A stretch of 64,000 bases of DNA from contig VIIQ02000698.1 of the NCBI GenBank assembly GCA_007449985.2, positions 255,501 to 319,500 on the forward strand, in the 5' to 3' direction. Of this stretch, positions 11,369 through 21,928 are shown in pieces. The stretch is from Desmodesmus armatus. Taxonomy: Eukaryota > Chlorophyta > Chlorophyceae > Sphaeropleales > Scenedesmaceae. The stretch's first letter is position 1; the number at the start of each line of letters is the position of its first letter. The translations under genes were made by a program, and so were the position numbers. A model generated the notes under the pieces. The model made no database searches. It was not told where the DNA came from and saw only the letters and a program-made list of their open reading frames with translations.

Positions 11369-13206
11369 ATGAAGCGCGCGGTAATCGTTGCTGCCTGCCT
11401 GATGGGCATGGCTGCCCTGGCTATGGCCGCTGAGGTGAGAATCATTGTTCTAGTTGGCTTGAACTCTCGTTCGTTGATGTAGCAGCAGCTATACTGCCAT
11501 GGCAGTAATCCCCGCCACTGCGTGACAACCAACCTGAACGTGACTTGTGCTTGTGTTCTACCCTCAGGTTGCGTACGACAGCTATGGCTATGACAGCTAC
11601 GGCTACGACAAGTCTGGCTATGACAAGTATGGCTACGGCAAGGATGGCTATCACAAGGATGGCTATGACAAGTGAGCAACTGCCACATCAGCTGCAGCAA
11701 ATCTGCTGCTGCTGCGACAGCCTGTGCATAGGCACTTTTGAGCTGATTACCTCGAAATCACAGCAATATGCACTTGTATCGAGGACACCAGGCAGTAGCA
11801 GTGCAAGCACACCAAGGTGCATCACACATACAAGCATGGCATGTTGGCTGATGGTGCCACCATCTGGCAGCTACGTTGCTGGACCAAGACTGTGTCTGAC
11901 ATTTGATGCTTTCTGTCGCTGCTGCTGCTGCTTCTTCCCCATCCACAGCTATGGCTATGACAAGTACGGCTATGACAAGTACAGCTACAACAAGTCTGGC
12001 TATGACAAGTACGGCTATGACAAGGACAGCTATGACAGCTATGGCTACGACAAGACTGGCTATGACAAGTACGGCTACAACAAGGAGGGCTACGGCAAGG
12101 ACTCCTACCACAAGGATGGCTATGACAGGTATGTTAACACCTGAATCGCATCCGGCAGGTACATGTCATGATGATTAGTCGTAATGTGTCACCCGCTCTG
12201 CTTTGAATCAACACTGTGTTTCCAGTGTGAGATTTGCAGCGCATCAGCTGAATCCCCAGTCAACAGCAATTGCCTGAGCACTGGCGTACCTTGCGACTGT
12301 GTGAACCAAGCAGACCACTCACTGGCTGCTATTCGAATTGTTGCTCCCTGCAGCTACGGCTATGACAAGTACGGTTACGGCAAGGAGGGCTATGACAAGT
12401 ACGGCTATGACCACAAGGGCTATGACAAGTACGGCTACAACAAGGAGGGCTACGGCAAGGACGGCTACCACAAGGAGGGATACAGCAGGTGGGATACGGT
12501 CATTACGTAAATTATACTACCTGCCAGTCAAGGGCTACACACTGTGTTAGAACTTGCTAATAATGCACTGCAGAAGCACATTGGGGATGATGATGGAGCG
12601 TTTCTGCAGCTTGCTTGTCATTTCAAAAGGGCACTTCATGCAGAAATGAGGCCTTACTGTGCTGTTGAGCTCATTACGCTGCTTTGCCTGCTGCTGTCGC
12701 GCCCCTTGCAGCTATGGCTATGACAAGTACGGCTACGACAAGTACGGTTACAGCCAGCACGGCTATGACAAGTACGGCTATGACAAGTACGGCTACAGCA
12801 AGGACGGCTATGACAAGTATGGTGAGTATCTATGGTGATTGAGCCAGTTGTGCAGCATTTTGTGCGGCAGTGGCATGTTGTGCAGCACTGTGTGCAGCAG
12901 TTGGCCCTTGAAACCGCCACCAACCCAGGGTGGTGGTATGGACCTAGGCAACACACACTACAGCCTGTGCAAAACCCTGCACTTCATTGCATCACCTCCA
13001 CAGCGCCAGTCAGTGTTTCAAGGCGCTCACACCCTTAGCAGTGACGCAACTGCCCCTAGAATTCTTCCTGTGCGCACATAATCCTGACCCCTTTTGTGTG
13101 CCTGTTCACACCTGTTTATTCCTCAGGCTATGACCACAAGGGCTACAACAAGGCTGGCACATACAAGTTCGAGACTGTGGCCTCCACCTCCGCCCAGCAG
13201 CCTTGA
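11369..13206 (+). CDS. secreted tyrosine-rich repeat protein, copy 4
   Basis: Six exons: 11369-11434, 11568-11671, 11949-12128, 12354-12488, 12712-12821, 13127-13206, giving 675 nt and 224 aa. The signal peptide is identical to copy 1. Exon 3 has small changes (DKYSYNKSG and GYDKDSYD for DKYGYNKSG and GYGKDSYD). The intron in exon 4 is 223 nt. This is the copy nearest the intact glycohydrolase gene, which converges on it. Confidence 0.9.
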
Positions 13207-14109
13207 ACGGGACCTCACCACCACATTTTGGGAGAACATTTTCCGCTCCAACATCACCACCAGCTGTGAAGCTGGTTCATGCAGGGTCCCTACCCTCACA
13301 GGACCCACAGTCTCTCACGTCAGCAAACAAAGCCTAGCCCTGCTCTGCACCCCAGCCCTGTGTTTTGCGCATTTTGGTGTCCCCGCATAGGGGATACAGA
13401 ATAAACCGTCCGAAGCTCTGTAGCTGTATGTGGTTGGCTGTGGAGGTGCGCATGTGATGCACCAGCATAGCGTGCTGCACCCTGTAGCTGCCACTACCAG
13501 CTGAGCTGAGACACATTGCATCATGCTGCATGTTTTGGGACATTCTGAAGTGCTTTTGCAAGGCGCTTGGCTATGCAATAAACCCTGCACAAGGGTCTGC
13601 TGAGTATTGAGATGGCTGGCTGCTCACTGTGTCTGTAACAAGAAAGCAGTGATCATCTGCTTCGCTCAACCCTTTGCATACATAAAAGAGAGGCCACGGT
13701 CCCAATGGTGTGTGTACAGAATGCTGAATGTGTCCCCAACAATTGATGTGTGACGCTTCTGTCATCGAAGCTCCTTCATGACACTGGTGGACACCCTCAG
13801 CACATGTACCTCGACACAAGTTGACACGCTCGTGATATTCATACACACTATGACAGTTGGCTTGCCAAGCTGAGTCAGCACGACTGCTCTGATTGCAATG
13901 CAGTATCAGACTGTGACAAGGTGGGGCCAGCACACTGAGTAAGCAACTTCCAGCCGCAGATCAGGCAGTTACAAGACGGCCACTATGACAAGCACACACA
14001 TCATTAGTGTACACACCGCACATCTGCAGCAAGTATACTGCAAGCATTCACAGCCGCCAGCTCAGCTGAGCTGCATGCAGCTGAGGTGATCACGTGATCA
14101 TGATCACGT
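13207..14109 (+). other. 3' region of copy 4 and convergent intergenic spacer
   Basis: This holds the 3' untranslated region of copy 4, with TGTAA at 13634-13638, and then the junction with the convergent glycohydrolase gene. No further gene is seen. Near 14087-14110, just past the glycohydrolase stop, lies an inserted palindromic gatcac block absent from the three array spacers. Confidence 0.6.
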
Positions 14110-17100
14110 TCAAGCCTTTGCAACATGCCACAGCTGCTCAAACAGCTGCGGCAGCTGCTTGGCGTGCAGGAAGCTTGGCCGCTTGCGGCCCCCACTGCCA
14201 TGGCCAAAGGCCAGCACAGGGCTAGTCATGAAGCCAGGGAGGGCTGAGGCACCCCAGAAAGCCCCCAGGAGACCGCCCACAATCGCTGCAGCACAAATAC
14301 ACCAACACACCATGGGAATTGAGGGGTGGCGTGGCCCATGCCATGGGCCAGTGGGCTATCAGCCACCTTTTCTCACGGTGTGATAAGGTAGGCCTACCTT
14401 ATCACACCCTAGGGTGCTTCCAACGTAGCATTGTGTTGTTGCATGCAGCCCATTCTGTGGCTTGTGGTATGGCTTTTACAGTACATGGAATGCAGTAGAG
14501 GGTTAGTTGATGTGGAAACCATTACTGCTAGGCCATCTGGAAGTTGACTGGGCCACAGCACTGGCATAGCAGCACAGCACTACACAGCACACAGGATGCG
14601 GTCCCATGCAGCAGCAAACTCACCTGCATTAGTGTCAGTGTCTCCACCCAGCAGCAGCACATGCTTCATCGCATCAACATACTGCAGCTCCAGATGCAGC
14701 GCCCTGCACCAAATACAAGGGGACCACAACCAGCAGCACACTGCCATCAGTCCTTTGTTCAGGCCATTTGGCAGCACCCTTTCTGGCTACAGGGTGAGGA
14801 TCTGCTGAAAGGTGACGATCACTGACTGGTGTACACACATGTGCAGTTGCTAAACCCTAAACCTTAAACCCTAAACCCTAATGCTAAACCCTCAACATGA
14901 GCAGTTGCACCCTGCAGGCAGCAGCCATCCCACCAATGCGGTGTGAATGACACATGGCAGTCACGCCCCTGCTCACTCTTTCCCCCAAATGCATTGCAAG
15001 CAACAAACACCAGGTGCGGTCCATAAACAGCTCAAGGCATATGCATGCACCCCTGCAACATCCCCTCCCCTATGCGCCATGACCCAGGCCCACCTGAATG
15101 CGTGTACAAAACCCCAGCGCATAAACCCCATGTTCTTGTAGACCTTGGGTCCAGGTCCTTCTGCCTGTGCCTCTGCCAACCAGCCCAGCACAGTGGCTGC
15201 GGCCTTTGCCACATCAGCTGAGGGGCATGTTGACTCTGCAGGGGTCTGTTGGCTCTGCAGCCAAGCTGTCACTGCTGCTATGGCGCCACGTGCGTCCCTT
15301 GTGTGATTGATAAGGTGGGCAATTGCGATACAGTAGGCAGCGGTGCCGACCTGCCGCACATCCATGATGGTTACAAGGCAGCAAACGGGTGTCAACTTGA
15401 GTTGGAGGCTCATCAATTTGCCAAACCACTTGCAAAACCGCCTCGTGTGCATGTACAGCACAATGCCCTGCACAAAGTCATCAGCATAGCAGCTGAGCTG
15501 TAAGCCTGAGCTGTAAGCCTGAGCTGTAAGCCAGGGATGATCATCCCTGGGATCATGATCCCAGCTGTGGCCCAGAGCGAGTTGGCTGTCGGATCAGCAC
15601 ATCTATCGGTGGCATCAATGGCTCACCTGCGCCACCTTGTTGGGGTGTGTGAGGGCTGTTTTGTCCATGGCGTGCTGAGCAATCACACCCACTGGCTGCT
15701 GGTGTGCCCACACAGCCAGTGGCGTCACCCGCATGAGACAGCCGTTGGACTGGGAGCTCTGGTTGTGCTGCAGTAGCAACAGCAGTGTGGATAGCGGTAC
15801 GCATACAATCAGGGCATGTGGTTGGCCCGCCCATGCATGGCTTTGATTTGAAGGTTCAGCCCTATACCCTAAACCCATGCATGCACACACCCTTAACATA
15901 GTCGGCACGTGCACGCCTAGTCTTCTGCGCAGCACTAGCACAAAGTGTTGAAGACTGTGGGCCAGCAGGTGTCGCCGTCTTGTGTCAAGCATACCTTGGC
16001 AGCGTTCTCCACCATCCTGGCTCCAAGGTGTTCAGCCCGCTCAGCGGTGCGCTCCATACGCAGCGCATTCTGTGTGGTTGTGCCTGTAGGGAACAAGCAG
16101 CAACGTTATTGACATCAGGCCGCCAAGGGCAGAATCTGGTTGTCTTTGGATCCTGGCTTCTGGTCATCCATGCTGCTGCATGACGTGCGGCAGTAGGTTC
16201 AAGGCCCAGGTAGCTGCTGACCCGTGTTAAAATCCCCCACACTGTGGCAGGACCACTCCTGGCAGGACCAACACCACAAGCCTTTAGGGCCCCAACCTGG
16301 TTCAGTTTGACGCAGCCCACCGTGACAGCAGCTGTCATCTCCTTCGGCAGCCGCTATGCCTGAACCCTGCAACGCCATTGGTAACTCAAGGGCTCAACTG
16401 CTGCGTGCCACACAGCACAGCTGTGCACCTTGTTGCTGCTGGCTCAGCAACAACACCAGCCGCTGAAAACGGTGTCCATACCTACCTATGTCGAAGGGGA
16501 GGCTGCGCAGCCACTCAGTGAACCAGTGGGCAATGGCATCCAGAGGAAGTGGGCCTGACGCAGGACAGTCCAGCAGCCCGTGCAGCAGGCACATGGCCAT
16601 CTCACTGTCATCCGTAATCTGTGAACAGCAGGGGCACCATGGAGTGAGAGCATGTAGCAGCGACAAAGCATTTCTAGGCATCCTGACAGCCAGGCCATGG
16701 TAAGTTCTGTTGCTGCCAAGTGTGAGGGGGTGTCCCTGGTTGCCATGGTCCACAACATGCTGTCTCCTCCTCTCTCTGCTGAAACACCTCATAAGCTTGC
16801 CCAAAGATAGGAAAGTGCCCTTCGCGTACTGGATTATGCCATGTCATGGCTTGAAGGCTTCAAGCCTCTTACCTGGCCTGGCCCCAGGCTCCAGCAACCT
16901 CCCCCAGGCATGTGCAGCGCTGCTTCCACCTGCAACGAAGCATCAAAATACTGAGTTGGCCAAGTGCAAAGTATATGCTGCACAGAGCAACCTGTTGACG
17001 CAAGCGTGTGCTGCATGGGATGTGGAAGCATGCAGCACAGTGTGCACCAGAAGTGTCATGCTGAACAGCTGTGCATCTGCAGTCTGCTATATGGCCTCTT

Positions 17101-17328
17101 CCTGTTCTTCATCGCGAGGAACCAGCTGTTGAGTCCGACTGAAGTGTTTTGTTGAACAAGGCACAGCATATGAGCTGAGCTAGGACGTCACGTCCCCTGA
17201 GGGCCCAATGCCCTGCCCACGCTTACTTCCTCTGCTGTCACACAGTCCATAAATTCCAGCACACCACCAGCTGCATCCCCCACAAACGCTCCCAAAATAG
17301 TTCCATACGCTGCATCTCTGCTGTCCAT
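14110..17328 (-). CDS. ADP-ribosylglycohydrolase (DraG/ARH family)
   Basis: Removes ADP-ribose from proteins or related conjugates using a metal centre. Eight exons in transcript order: 17328-17227, 16929-16873, 16618-16486, 16083-15995, 15767-15627, 15350-15094, 14703-14624, 14285-14110. All phases agree and give 344 aa, usual for the family. The start GAFVGDAAGG fits the family N-terminus. The metal ligands are visible as ITDDSEMA at the start of exon 3 and GGDTDTNA at the exon 7/8 joint. SNGCLMRVTPLA and LTHPNK are further family motifs. I chose ATG 17328 because the domain begins six residues later; the frame stays open upstream to about 17673, so an N-terminal extension or targeting peptide is possible. 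The last exon is duplicated three times in the array. Confidence 0.88.
14332..14350. repeat. inserted inverted repeat
   Basis: tggcccatg and catgggcca flank one base. It lies in the last intron of the glycohydrolase and is absent from the homologous spacer copies. Confidence 0.8.
14377..14408. repeat. perfect 32-bp palindrome in glycohydrolase intron 7
   Basis: ggtgtgataaggtagg is followed directly by its reverse complement. In the three spacer copies of this intron the corresponding stretch is unrelated to a palindrome, so this is an insertion or expansion in this copy only. Confidence 0.9.
14850..14893. repeat. interstitial telomere-type repeat (CCCTAAA)
   Basis: About five degenerate CTAAACC/CCCTAAA units lie in an intron of the glycohydrolase. 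The unit matches the TTTAGGG telomere type. Single or double units recur at 15862, 51359 and 52568. Confidence 0.8.
15487..15562. repeat. triplicated 15-mer followed by two overlapping palindromes
   Basis: gagctgtaagcct occurs three times in tandem (the third slightly altered). It is followed by the perfect palindromes ccagggatga/tcatccctgg (15531-15550) and tgggatca/tgatccca (15547-15562). The block lies in a glycohydrolase intron. Confidence 0.8.
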
Positions 17329-17973
17329 GTCTAGAGCTGCCCAGTGGGCTGCTATCTGAAACCCCTCAACTCCAGTCTGCCTGAACAGCTGGCGGATGTC
17401 CAAGGCAGAGCCTAGCTTTCCCCCAGCTGATGTGAATGTGAAACTGCTAGCCTCTAGGATGCTTTTGATTTCGAAAACATCGTTTCTGTCTAGGAACACA
17501 CGAGCTTGCTTGCGTGCTGCGATTCCCTCGCTATGGCTGTGCTGGCCAGCATGCCGCAACACCTTGCGGCAGAAGGCTCTCATTTGAGATCGACATCTTG
17601 TTATCTGGCAATGCAAAGCGGAAGTCTGCGCTCTCTCTCGCTCTTTGTGATTTTTGGAACAATGACGTGGCATTCACACGACCTTCAACCCTAGGACGCT
17701 CGCACTTTCTTTGTGCATCAATGCATGGGCAAAGGCTGCAATACTGATTTGCAACCCCAACACCATCGCAGCAGCAGCAGTAACAGCAGCCCGAGGGTGC
17801 GACTGTTTGCTACCCCCCCCCCCCCACCAGTACTGGCAGTAGCACCAGAGCTTGCGCGCTGTTGCTCTGTGCAACCGCACAAGCAAACTAACCTGATGAT
17901 ATACACTCTTCAGCATTGCTCTGCGCATACCCCTCTGCACCTTTCCACCTCAGGAGGCATCAGTCACAGAAAT

Positions 17974-19694
17974 CTACTGCTCATCGACAGGCACATCTTT
18001 GATGTGCAACTGCTGCGCCTGCTCCACCACTTGCACCCCTGCCTGACGCATGCGCTGCACAGCAGCAGCACCAGCAGCAGCACTCACAGGCAACGTAGCA
18101 TCCAACACTACCACTGTCTCAAAACCCTCTTCCACAGCATCCAGAGCCGTCCACATAACGCAAAAATCCAACGTCACACCTGCTATCACAACCCTCCTGA
18201 TCCCCTGCTGCCGCAGCTGCACAGCCAATCCAGTGCTCTGCAGCTTTCCATTGTCCTCAAAAGCTGAATAGGCATCTATAAACGGCTGCCAACCCTTGCG
18301 AACCACCAGATCCTGTGGCAACACCATCAAATCAGGGTGCAGCCTTGCTCCTGCAGTGAACCTCACACAATGTGGGGGCCATAGCACCTGCTGCACCTCG
18401 GAAACAGGCCCTGGACACCCAAACTTCGAAATGCGCTCTGCAAGCTTGGCTGCGGCAGCTGCTAAGCCATGCGCATGGCTAGCTTCCGTCGCATTCTCCT
18501 GCAGCCCGCTCTGGCCACGACCAGCCCAGCCGCTGCTGTTGCTGTTTCTGTTGCTGTTCCTGCTTTCAGCCTCTAAGCCGCTAGTTGAGCCAGGACTACT
18601 GCCCCTCTCATCATGATGATCTGAAGTGTCATGAGTGTGGCTGCTGCAGGTGACAGACTCCTCAGGATCAGGGTACAGCTGCGTCATGTTGCACAGCCGC
18701 GGCCCTTTGCCCAGCAACCTGTTGATAACACAGGTGTAGGACAGCTGCAGGGTGTGCTGGGGCGGCTTGCTGTGTACGGGGGCGAAGGATACGTGATTGG
18801 GTGGGTGCCAATCCTGCGTCCATACCACCTGCAGATGTGTGCGCAACAACAACAGTAGAACATGTCGATGTTGATGATGGCCATGACATGCCATGAGGAC
18901 AGGTGCCTAGGCAACTGCCCTCAGCTGCTGGTTATCTGGCGCCTTGCGGCTGTGCTTGCAAGATGCTGAGAGGTGGGACACATCGTACTGCTACTCTCAG
19001 TGAGAGGGTTGTCACAGCTTCACACTGGGCTGCAGATACCACATTCGTGACAACCAAGTCAGAGGCTGTGATAGCTGCTGTGGTAGCTGCTGTGACACCT
19101 GCTGTGTTGCAGTTGCAGCCAGTGGTGATGCATGATAGCCTTGCTCAGGGCATGCAGCTGCTGTTTGTGGAGCAAATTAATGTTGTGTGCATTTGTTATC
19201 AGCTGCGAGAGTGGCTGCAGGCGTGACGCAACAAGCTGAGTGTGACACACCATATCAAATCCTCCATTCTGTCTCAGCCCGTTGATGGCCTCCACAACAG
19301 GCCCAGGGTCTCCTTGCACTGCCACAGACCCTCCAGGCAGAAAGCAGCCCTGCAACCACCATGCAAGATGTGCCAGCCTTAATCTGAAGGGATTCACATG
19401 TGACTGCTGCACAGATGCCAAGGAAGGCTGGGGTTTTTTGACTGAGCAGCTTGCGACAGGTTGCAGTCACAGATGCTGCTGTCACGGCAGGTGCTGTGAC
19501 ACGGTTGACCCAGCATGCAGCAGCTGTGTCGACTATGTGCAACATGTGAAGACTGCTCTGCCGTACGCAATGCACCGTTGCTCCCTGTGTGCACACACCT
19601 GCATGTCCACCACTAGCAGAGCACTCTTTTGTGCTGCGCAGCAGCGTGGCTCCAAATACAGAGACACCAACAAAACCGCCCAAACCCAACACAT
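17974..19694 (-). CDS. nicotinamidase-type cysteine hydrolase (isochorismatase superfamily)
   Basis: Probably deamidates nicotinamide to nicotinate for NAD salvage. Three exons: 19694-19599, 19349-19251, 18828-17974, giving 349 aa. The triad is visible: Asp in LLVVDMQ, Lys in VVRKG, Cys in TLDFCVMWTALDA. The metal site is DWHPPNHVSFA. GCFLPGGSVAV and DAYSAFEDN are further family motifs. Two things are odd. The N-terminus (MCWVWAVLLVSLYLEP) is a strong hydrophobic segment, which would direct the enzyme to the secretory route or anchor it, whereas family members are mostly cytosolic. A low-complexity Ser/Asn/Ala insert of roughly 90 residues sits between the SFA metal site and LWPPHC, where the family has a short loop. 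ATG 19694 is the first in frame after a stop. Confidence 0.86.
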
Positions 19695-19865
19695 GTTCAG
19701 CACAATTTTTGTGATCAACGTGTTTCTTTCAGCATCGCTGCGTTGTTTCAGCAGCGTTAGCCACAGTTTGTCTGAACAGCATGAACGCTCGTGGGGCGAC
19801 CGATGGATGCGTCATCGACGTCACGTCGGCATCATAACAACCATAACAATTCAACAAACGTGCAT

Positions 19866-20247
19866 TCAGGCGCAACACAACGAACACACACGAGAAGTAT
19901 CAACTGCGCTTCTTCTTTTTGTGCTTGCCACTGTCACTGCCCTCCCCTTTACTCTTCTTACCACCCCGCCAGCACTACTGCTGCCAGGCCCCACCCGCCC
20001 CAGCAAGTCCACCCACTGCTGCAGCACCTCAAGCTGACCCTGCAGGTAAACCCCTAAACCCGCTGCACCATCCTGCAGCATGCCAGCACACCCACGCTCC
20101 TGCCTGCAGGCGCTGGCACAGCTGCAGCATGGCAAGCCAAAGCCAGCACACTGCACCACATGCTCCTGCATGAGGCCTATCTGCTTGTTCACAGCTGCTG
20201 CAGTGCCAGGCTGTTGCTGGGCCTCCTGCAGCCGCTGCTGCTGCAGC

Positions 20248-20280
<33 letters not shown>

Positions 20281-21246
20281 AGGTCGCATGCCTGCTTGTG
20301 TGCTGCCCTGACCGCCTGCTTGTCAGCCTTGAGGACCGCCAGCAGCTGCTTGCGGGCTGCCTTGCCTGTCTGCTGCAGGACCTGCTCTTGAAGCAATTCC
20401 CATGCCCTCTGTGTTCCAGCAGCAGCAGCAGCTGCAGCAGGTGCCCCTGTATCACCCTCTGCTGGAGCATCTGCAGGTGCTGCAGACCCCGCTGCTTCCC
20501 CGCCATTGAAAGCAGCAGCAGGAGCAGCAGTGACAGCAGGTGTCGCGCTGCTCACAACACCAGCTGCACGCAAGGCGGCCTGCTGCTGCTGCTGCACTGC
20601 TGCTGCTGCCTCGGCGGTTGCCAACTGCTGCTGCGCGGGATCATCTGCTGACAGCAGACACACAGCCATAGCCGTCAACACACCCTTGCACATAGCCTCA
20701 GCCTGCTGCTGGTTTTGGGAACCCCACTGCTTTTGGATGGCAGCAGCGGAAGAAAGCTTTCCACCTGCTGCTGCTGCTGCAGCTGCTGGCTCTGCCTGGT
20801 GTGGCGTGCCGTCAACCTGCTTGCCTTCGCTGCTGCTGCTGCTGGTGGTGTGTGTCAGGGAGTGAGACAGGCCCAGGCCCGCAGCAGCGAGCAGCTGCAG
20901 CTTGCCAGGCCGCAGAGGGTCATCTTCTGGAGGCATCAGCATAAGATCATAAACATGCCTCAAGACTGAACCGCTGCTGCTGCTGCTGCTGCTGGTATAT
21001 TTCTGCCCTGTGGCGTCCTCACTACCATCACTACCAGCAGCACCAGCAGCAGCAGCGTCACCAGCAGCACTGTAAAGCGCAGGAGGTCCCCGATCAATCA
21101 GGAGCTGCTGCGCATTGCTGCCAGCCGCCAGGGCAGCATGACTCAGCCGCAAATCTGCCGGCAATGCTACCCTGCTGGTCACGACAACCCTGGATCGCAA
21201 CCCATCCACCTGCTGCTGCTGCTGCTGCGGCGGCGGCTCTGACACG

Positions 21247-21279
<33 letters not shown>

Positions 21280-21892
21280 GCAACTACCTGCTCGATGTTC
21301 AGCAGCAGCTGGCGCATGACCTGCAGGGGCAACAGTTGTTGCAGGACAGCATGACAGGGTGACACGGCAACACCCACTCAGTGACTGTTGCAATGCTGAG
21401 CTGTGAGAGCTTCTGCCTCACACACATGAGGTTCATGCCGGGCCGTGTACAGTTTCTATGGAAGGGTTGCTGAGCTGTGAAGGCTGTGAGCACTGCAGGC
21501 AAGATGACCTGCCTATGTACAGATACCAATCAACATATACAAAGATTACGTAATCACTTACTGCCCTGTCTGCGTTTGCGAGTTCCATTGCACCTGAGAC
21601 ATGCCTGGCAGTGTGCAAATTCTGTGAAGTGGTTGCTGAGCTGTGAAGGCTGTGAGCACTGCAATCAGGATTGCCTGCCTATGTACAGATACCAATGTAC
21701 AGATAACAAGATTATGTAACAGTTCAGCTCAGGCAAGGTAGAGGGTGTTTGCTCAACTGCATGCTGGGCACTGTGTGTGTGTGTGTGTGTGTGGGGGGGG
21801 GGCTTACCTTTGGGACGTGTTCTAAGCCAGGCACCAGCACCAGCAGAAAATCACCTTCTGTGCACTGCTGCTGCTGCTGCTGCCGCCGCCGC

Positions 21893-21928
<36 letters not shown>

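Larger units (their letters stand above)
468..14570 (+). repeat. tandem array of four ~3.5 kb units, each one Tyr-rich gene plus spacer
   Basis: Four direct repeats carry start codons at 748, 4172, 7780 and 11369, spaced 3424, 3608 and 3589 nt apart. Promoter, exons, introns, 3' region and spacer are all recognisable in every unit. Each spacer ends with sequence homologous to the last exon and last intron of the ADP-ribosylglycohydrolase gene at 14.1-17.3 kb and then joins the promoter-proximal part of the next unit (near 3805-3825 in the first spacer). The unit therefore runs from upstream of the Tyr-rich gene to about 14,570 inside that glycohydrolase intron. Unit 1 lacks about 75 bp of the upstream segment that units 2-4 share (compare 468-500 with 3825-3912). 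Non-coding parts are also highly similar, which points to recent duplication or ongoing homogenisation. Confidence 0.92.

Noticed and set aside
17329..17673. N-terminal extension of the glycohydrolase to 17673
   Set aside because: The extra 115 residues resemble no family part and the domain starts right after ATG 17328. I keep it only as a possible targeting extension.
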